A stretch of DNA of 21,531 bases. It comes from Zancudomyces culisetae (Eukaryota; Kickxellomycota; Harpellomycetes; Harpellales; Legeriomycetaceae). The notes under the pieces are model-generated. The model worked only from the letters and a program-made list of their open reading frames with translations, did not search any database and was not told where the DNA came from. The stretch spans positions 1 through 21,531 of the forward strand of contig LSSK01001380.1 of assembly GCA_001969505.1 (NCBI GenBank), written 5' to 3'. Position numbers and translations under genes: made by a program. This document shows, piece by piece, positions 19,301 to 21,531 of this stretch; positions within the stretch are counted from its first letter, which is position 1; every line of letters begins with the position of its first letter.

Positions 19301-19768
19301 CGGTCGTTTAATAAGGCAGACACAAGTGATGGGCATGATAAGATGTCGCCGTTGTTGTTTTCTAACACCGAGTTTTATATGACACCAAATGTTCAACCTG
19401 ATGTTCCAACACTGAAAAGGTTGATAGAGTCCGGTGGTGGTAAGGTGAATGTGGTATCATCTACGGGATCGTCTGTTGCTGAGCATGGAGAAGAGAATGA
19501 TGATAACCATAGTGGTGTGCAAATAGTTCTGATTTCTTCTAAACTTGATGAGCAGTTATGGTCCAAAATGATCAAAACTGCAAAGCAAAGACAAAGCCAA
19601 AGAAAGAATACTGAAAATCAGGCGGAAGAGAGGATGGGAGTTATGGCTGAGGTTGAAGGAAACGATGGAATGGATGTTGAGATGAAGATTTACAACAGCG
19701 AGTTTATATTGACGGGGATATTGAGGCAGCAGATGCCAATTGATGATGTGGAATTTATATTATCATGA
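16328..19768 (+). CDS. RTT107: Multi-BRCT DNA-damage scaffold, Rtt107/Brc1/PTIP type
   Basis: This is a nuclear scaffold that binds damage-phosphorylated proteins at stalled or broken replication forks. The intronless frame has 1146 residues. BRCT-like units lie at about 11-165, 179-258, 334-455, 456-545, 832-915 and 975-1146, with hallmarks such as THIIS...WVEKTTRFG and THLVV...WFEQSINLG. An acidic, low-complexity Glu/Arg/Lys linker (about 705-740) and a charged, Ser-rich segment separate the N-terminal four from the C-terminal pair. The pair begins ILFTQG and contains THLIST, KRTQKFLEAL and PLWLKHS. It ends in FILTGILRQQ, the arrangement that reads gamma-H2A in Brc1, Rtt107 and PTIP. T839 and K878 are the likely phosphate-pocket residues by motif position. 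The ATG at 16328 starts the first conserved segment 10 residues later. The class is secure; the symbol is by architecture. Confidence 0.85.
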   Translation: MAEDVVNEEKGILKDVRFWVNPSYDEAVQRDLAKQLAKLGAVQIHSRNRQINTSGRNLNEVAEGVSETVGEHDVNGFESVQSKKLRGIAMGIPRMLENEVYRFALLGGGIDNKNGVERLQGDSTVEERVTHIISKDIYFPEYTRAKAIGIKIVTEEWVEKTTRFGIRQNEEGYNSDREKHIFSGIVVTATHIPNSDREALYGGVRALGGQYRKTLVKDVTHLVVMDAIGSKYEQAIREEKTRGIKVVLPHWFEQSINLGVKVDEGPYLFPDPPILKMINQIGRNIEMYNANNGEGDINAELGHVVGQDTNVRHGNQEALSETRDSSMASDNNSRRALEGYRIGLSLHQYKSLDQQGVDEIRRKVTEAGGEFIEPVVEHEEKEENKKAIYGWEAEQFGSLDVLVCQYRYGLDYEAAVRVGKLVGTLVWLEKVVQQGRFVQPEQRVFDYPQPTAPILNSGSVIAISGYSAESRKYLQNLISIMGGTYSPKLTNNYHTHLIAGDPTKIKFSKSREYNCHVINHLWLQRSYVEVRELSVSHPNFTFWPPASHIALERIVNEGCGLRHESVARSLVFSYGLSTKSMSNNNSNFDEFEESGDFSKDKAEKMLEEIISSAADKNKREDSGCIKLCIADGDRYMVRTEDATITKTTSYQDVDNSEIARVYMYMFLAQSFGYRVDRNIFELYQSLLQQENEQNAELESTGEKVDGKVVEKEEEREREEEKKEEKEEEDNMQANRTKEGEESIPDTSSDEESEYKHKSKSDRNSVAMTNSIMRRNENKNMVAKNPAENSTKKTSATSNRRARKSVIADTSTDNPSHSKRARIEEKQNQKPKIITRILFTQGKATVTQERQIKRLGGEIVSSVDAATHLISTGIKRTQKFLEALSSGRVIITSPLWLKHSIEMGEFIDLEVEVPPVKLLEHLESVGIPCDHLKNKSVNPEDQSDLHKSKNLTSSAVSRLWWWDVGYGINDMQTEAKYKFSFKESFGKAFIGIRSFNKADTSDGHDKMSPLLFSNTEFYMTPNVQPDVPTLKRLIESGGGKVNVVSSTGSSVAEHGEENDDNHSGVQIVLISSKLDEQLWSKMIKTAKQRQSQRKNTENQAEERMGVMAEVEGNDGMDVEMKIYNSEFILTGILRQQMPIDDVEFILS

Positions 19769-19801
19769 TTTTTTTCTTTTTTCCATTTGTTTTTTCATTT
19801 A

Positions 19802-19829
19802 GGGGGGGGAGGAGAGGGGAAGGAGCGGG
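19802..19829 (+). other. G-rich run, possible G-quadruplex
   Basis: Runs of G8, G4 and G3 with short purine spacers follow 33 bases after the BRCT stop codon, on the sense strand. The octamer could supply two tetrad runs, giving four in all. Folding in the 3' UTR RNA or the DNA is conceivable but untested. Confidence 0.35.
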
Positions 19830-20444
19830 AACTGGTGTAAATATAGTATTATATTGGTATAATGATGGTTTTATTATTTTTATTTTTAGTATTGTAACCA
19901 AAGGATGCAAACAAAACTATTAGTGAGAGGAAAGGGATATTTAGTGAATCAAAAAAAGAGAGAAAATAGCCAAACGCTGTTTTTATTGGGTGGAAAATAA
20001 TGACACATTATAAATAAATACGAGTAATATTTTAAAATAATATAAAAAGCAAGAATAAGTGCAAGAGAAGAAAAGAGAGAGGTAAAAGAATGAATGACTA
20101 GTTTATTTTGATTTTTTTTTTGATCTGTTTGTAACAAACAGTCATAATTAGAGTTTAGTAACCAGTGTTTGGATAAACGATATATACTAGAATTTAATGA
20201 TGGTGGGTGGGATGGAGTAAGGCTCGAGATTATACCAAGGGTAAAATAAATAAAAATTGGCGGAGTGGGGTTAATGAATAATTTAGACAAGGTGTAAAAA
20301 CGAATTTCAAGTTTAAACAATAAAAACAATAAAAAAAATGGGGGAAGAAAAATCACGTTTTAAAAGCAGGGCTATAACGATTTACAATAATTAACTGATT
20401 ATATTATATCTAATAATTTTTTTTTTCAGATTATTTTTTAATTT

Positions 20445-20454
20445 TATATAAAAG
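20445..20454 (+). promoter_or_regulatory. TATA box of the TRP gene
   Basis: TATATAAAAG lies 79 nt upstream of the ATG at 20533, well placed for a fungal gene with a short leader. A T-run precedes it. I do not see a GCN4-type TGACTCA nearby. Confidence 0.45.
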
Positions 20455-20532
20455 CAACAAAACTCAAGTATCCTGTAAAAGAAATAAAAAAGAGGAGGAT
20501 AAACAAAAAATATATATACAATTAAGGACAAA

Positions 20533-21531
20533 ATGGATGTAGTGATTATAGACAATTATGATAGTTTTACATGGAACATATACGAATATCTATACAAAGC
20601 TGGGGCAAAAAAGGTCCATGTGATCCGGAATGACCAGATCACACTAGCCGAATTAATAGCACAATATGAAGCAGGACACATATCACACCTTATTTTGTCT
20701 CCGGGACCTGGACACCCAAGCCAACCGGAAATGGTTGGGGTATGTTATGAGGCGCTGGAATGGTTTGCGGGAAAAGTGCCGGTACTGGGGATCTGTCTGG
20801 GACTGCAAATTCTGTATGAACACTACGGAGGAGTGGTGGACAAGTGTCACGATGCGATCAAGCACGGCAAAGTTGAGGAAATTGAGCATGATGGAAGGGG
20901 GATATATGCCGGGTTGGTGAGGGAGGGAGGAGAAAAGAGGTTCCAGGTAACGCGGTATCATTCGCTGGCGTGTGTTGAGGATACATTGCCAGAGTGTTTG
21001 GAGGTGGCAAGCCGTACATTACTGAATGAGAAGAGAAAAGAAAGCGGGAACGAAGAAAAGGTTAGGGAGGTGGTTATGGGTGTGAGACACAAGAAGTATG
21101 TGGTAGAAGGAGTACAATACCATCCCGAAAGTTTTCTTTCGGAGAATGGGATAGAAACACTCAAGACGTTTTTGGGGATGAGTGGCGGGTTGTGGGAAAC
21201 AGAAGAACAACAAAAAGAAAAAGAACAACAAAAACAGGCAAAACCAACATCGGGTGCGGGTAAGAAGCGGACAATATTGATGGAGATATACGAGCAGCGC
21301 AAGAAGGATGTAGAACAGAGCAAGCAAGTGCTGGGACAGCGTGAGTGTGACTTTGTGGAACTGATTCAGCTGGACAAGCAGCAGGGAGGCACAGTGTTGT
21401 TTAAACAGATTGATTTCCACGCACGACTAATGCGCGACTACCGAGCGGGCAAGCTGGCAGTAGTGGCGGAGATCAAGCGAGCATCTCCTAGCAAAGGAAT
21501 GATTGTGCGGCCAGGAAACGACGCAAACACG
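20533..21531 (+). CDS. TRP3: Trp fusion enzyme: glutaminase + IGP synthase (5' part)
   Basis: The first domain is the glutamine amidotransferase (component II) of anthranilate synthase, which supplies ammonia to Trp2. The second is indole-3-glycerol-phosphate synthase. The frame is open for 333 codons from ATG 20533 and leaves the window unfinished. The opening IDNYDSFTWN, the SPGPGHP oxyanion-side motif (56-62), the nucleophile C88 in GICLGLQ, and H197/E199 in EGVQYHPES complete the amidotransferase triad. A Gln/Glu/Lys-rich linker (about 222-240) leads to IGPS, starting near ILMEIYEQRKKDV (248-260). AEIKRASPSKG (312-322) carries the conserved substrate-site Lys (K315). In filamentous fungi a phosphoribosylanthranilate isomerase domain often follows, as in trpC; whether it does here cannot be seen. 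Confidence 0.95.
   Translation, partial: MDVVIIDNYDSFTWNIYEYLYKAGAKKVHVIRNDQITLAELIAQYEAGHISHLILSPGPGHPSQPEMVGVCYEALEWFAGKVPVLGICLGLQILYEHYGGVVDKCHDAIKHGKVEEIEHDGRGIYAGLVREGGEKRFQVTRYHSLACVEDTLPECLEVASRTLLNEKRKESGNEEKVREVVMGVRHKKYVVEGVQYHPESFLSENGIETLKTFLGMSGGLWETEEQQKEKEQQKQAKPTSGAGKKRTILMEIYEQRKKDVEQSKQVLGQRECDFVELIQLDKQQGGTVLFKQIDFHARLMRDYRAGKLAVVAEIKRASPSKGMIVRPGNDANT

Larger units (their letters stand above)
19769..20532. other. Spacer between BRCT gene and TRP gene
   Basis: This holds the 3' flank of the BRCT gene, with a G-rich run at 19802-19829, a purine-rich stretch at about 20059-20092, and the TRP promoter with a TATA box at 20445-20454. The 135-codon minus-strand frame at 19949-20356 is a hydrophobic artefact of A/G-rich DNA. 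Confidence 0.6.

Noticed and set aside
19949-20356. 135-codon minus-strand frame with several hydrophobic stretches
   Set aside because: It lies in A/G-rich noncoding DNA including the TRP upstream region. Its composition explains the hydrophobicity.
20666-21420. Plus- and minus-strand frames overlapping the TRP gene (for example 20666-20920 and 21019-21420)
   Set aside because: The frame from 20533 encodes clear amidotransferase and IGPS motifs, so the others are shadows.

Overview
The window looks like nuclear DNA of an AT-rich fungus. The evidence is eukaryotic gene structure (short GT-AG introns, two with a yeast-type TACTAAC branch site), fungus-type genes (a Kre6/Skn1 glucan-synthesis protein, a fused glutaminase/indole-glycerol-phosphate-synthase Trp gene, Erg25 sterol demethylase, an Rtt107/Brc1-type BRCT protein) and an LTR retrotransposon end. 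The low GC, long AT-rich spacers and mixed intron content would suit an early-diverging fungus such as a Kickxellomycotina/Harpellales member. That placement is inference from general knowledge and was not tested by any search.

Layout. 1-138 is the 3' end of a retrotransposon pol-type reading frame. It is followed by a polypurine tract and an LTR starting at 148 and ending at about 547 or 643. On the minus strand come a three-exon syntaxin (t-SNARE) gene (975-2203), two tandem ERG25 C-4 methylsterol oxidase genes (3933-4874, intronless; 6412-7467, one intron), the ribonucleotide reductase small subunit gene (8957-10048) and a four-exon KRE6/SKN1-like gene (11962-14066). A 2.26-kb divergent spacer follows. 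On the plus strand lie an intronless 1146-codon multi-BRCT gene (16328-19768) and the 5' part of a TRP3/trpC-type gene (from 20533, running off the right edge).

These are mostly housekeeping genes: exocytosis, sterol synthesis, dNTP supply, cell-wall glucan, replication-damage response and tryptophan synthesis. There is no operon-like or obviously co-functional cluster. The only local relationship visible is the ERG25 tandem duplication. I found no convincing tRNA, rRNA, CRISPR array or other new multi-gene system. The most useful second looks are the ERG25 pair with its intron asymmetry, the retroelement end, the small 5' exons of the syntaxin gene, and the purine-rich/G-rich strand bias of the right-hand noncoding DNA.
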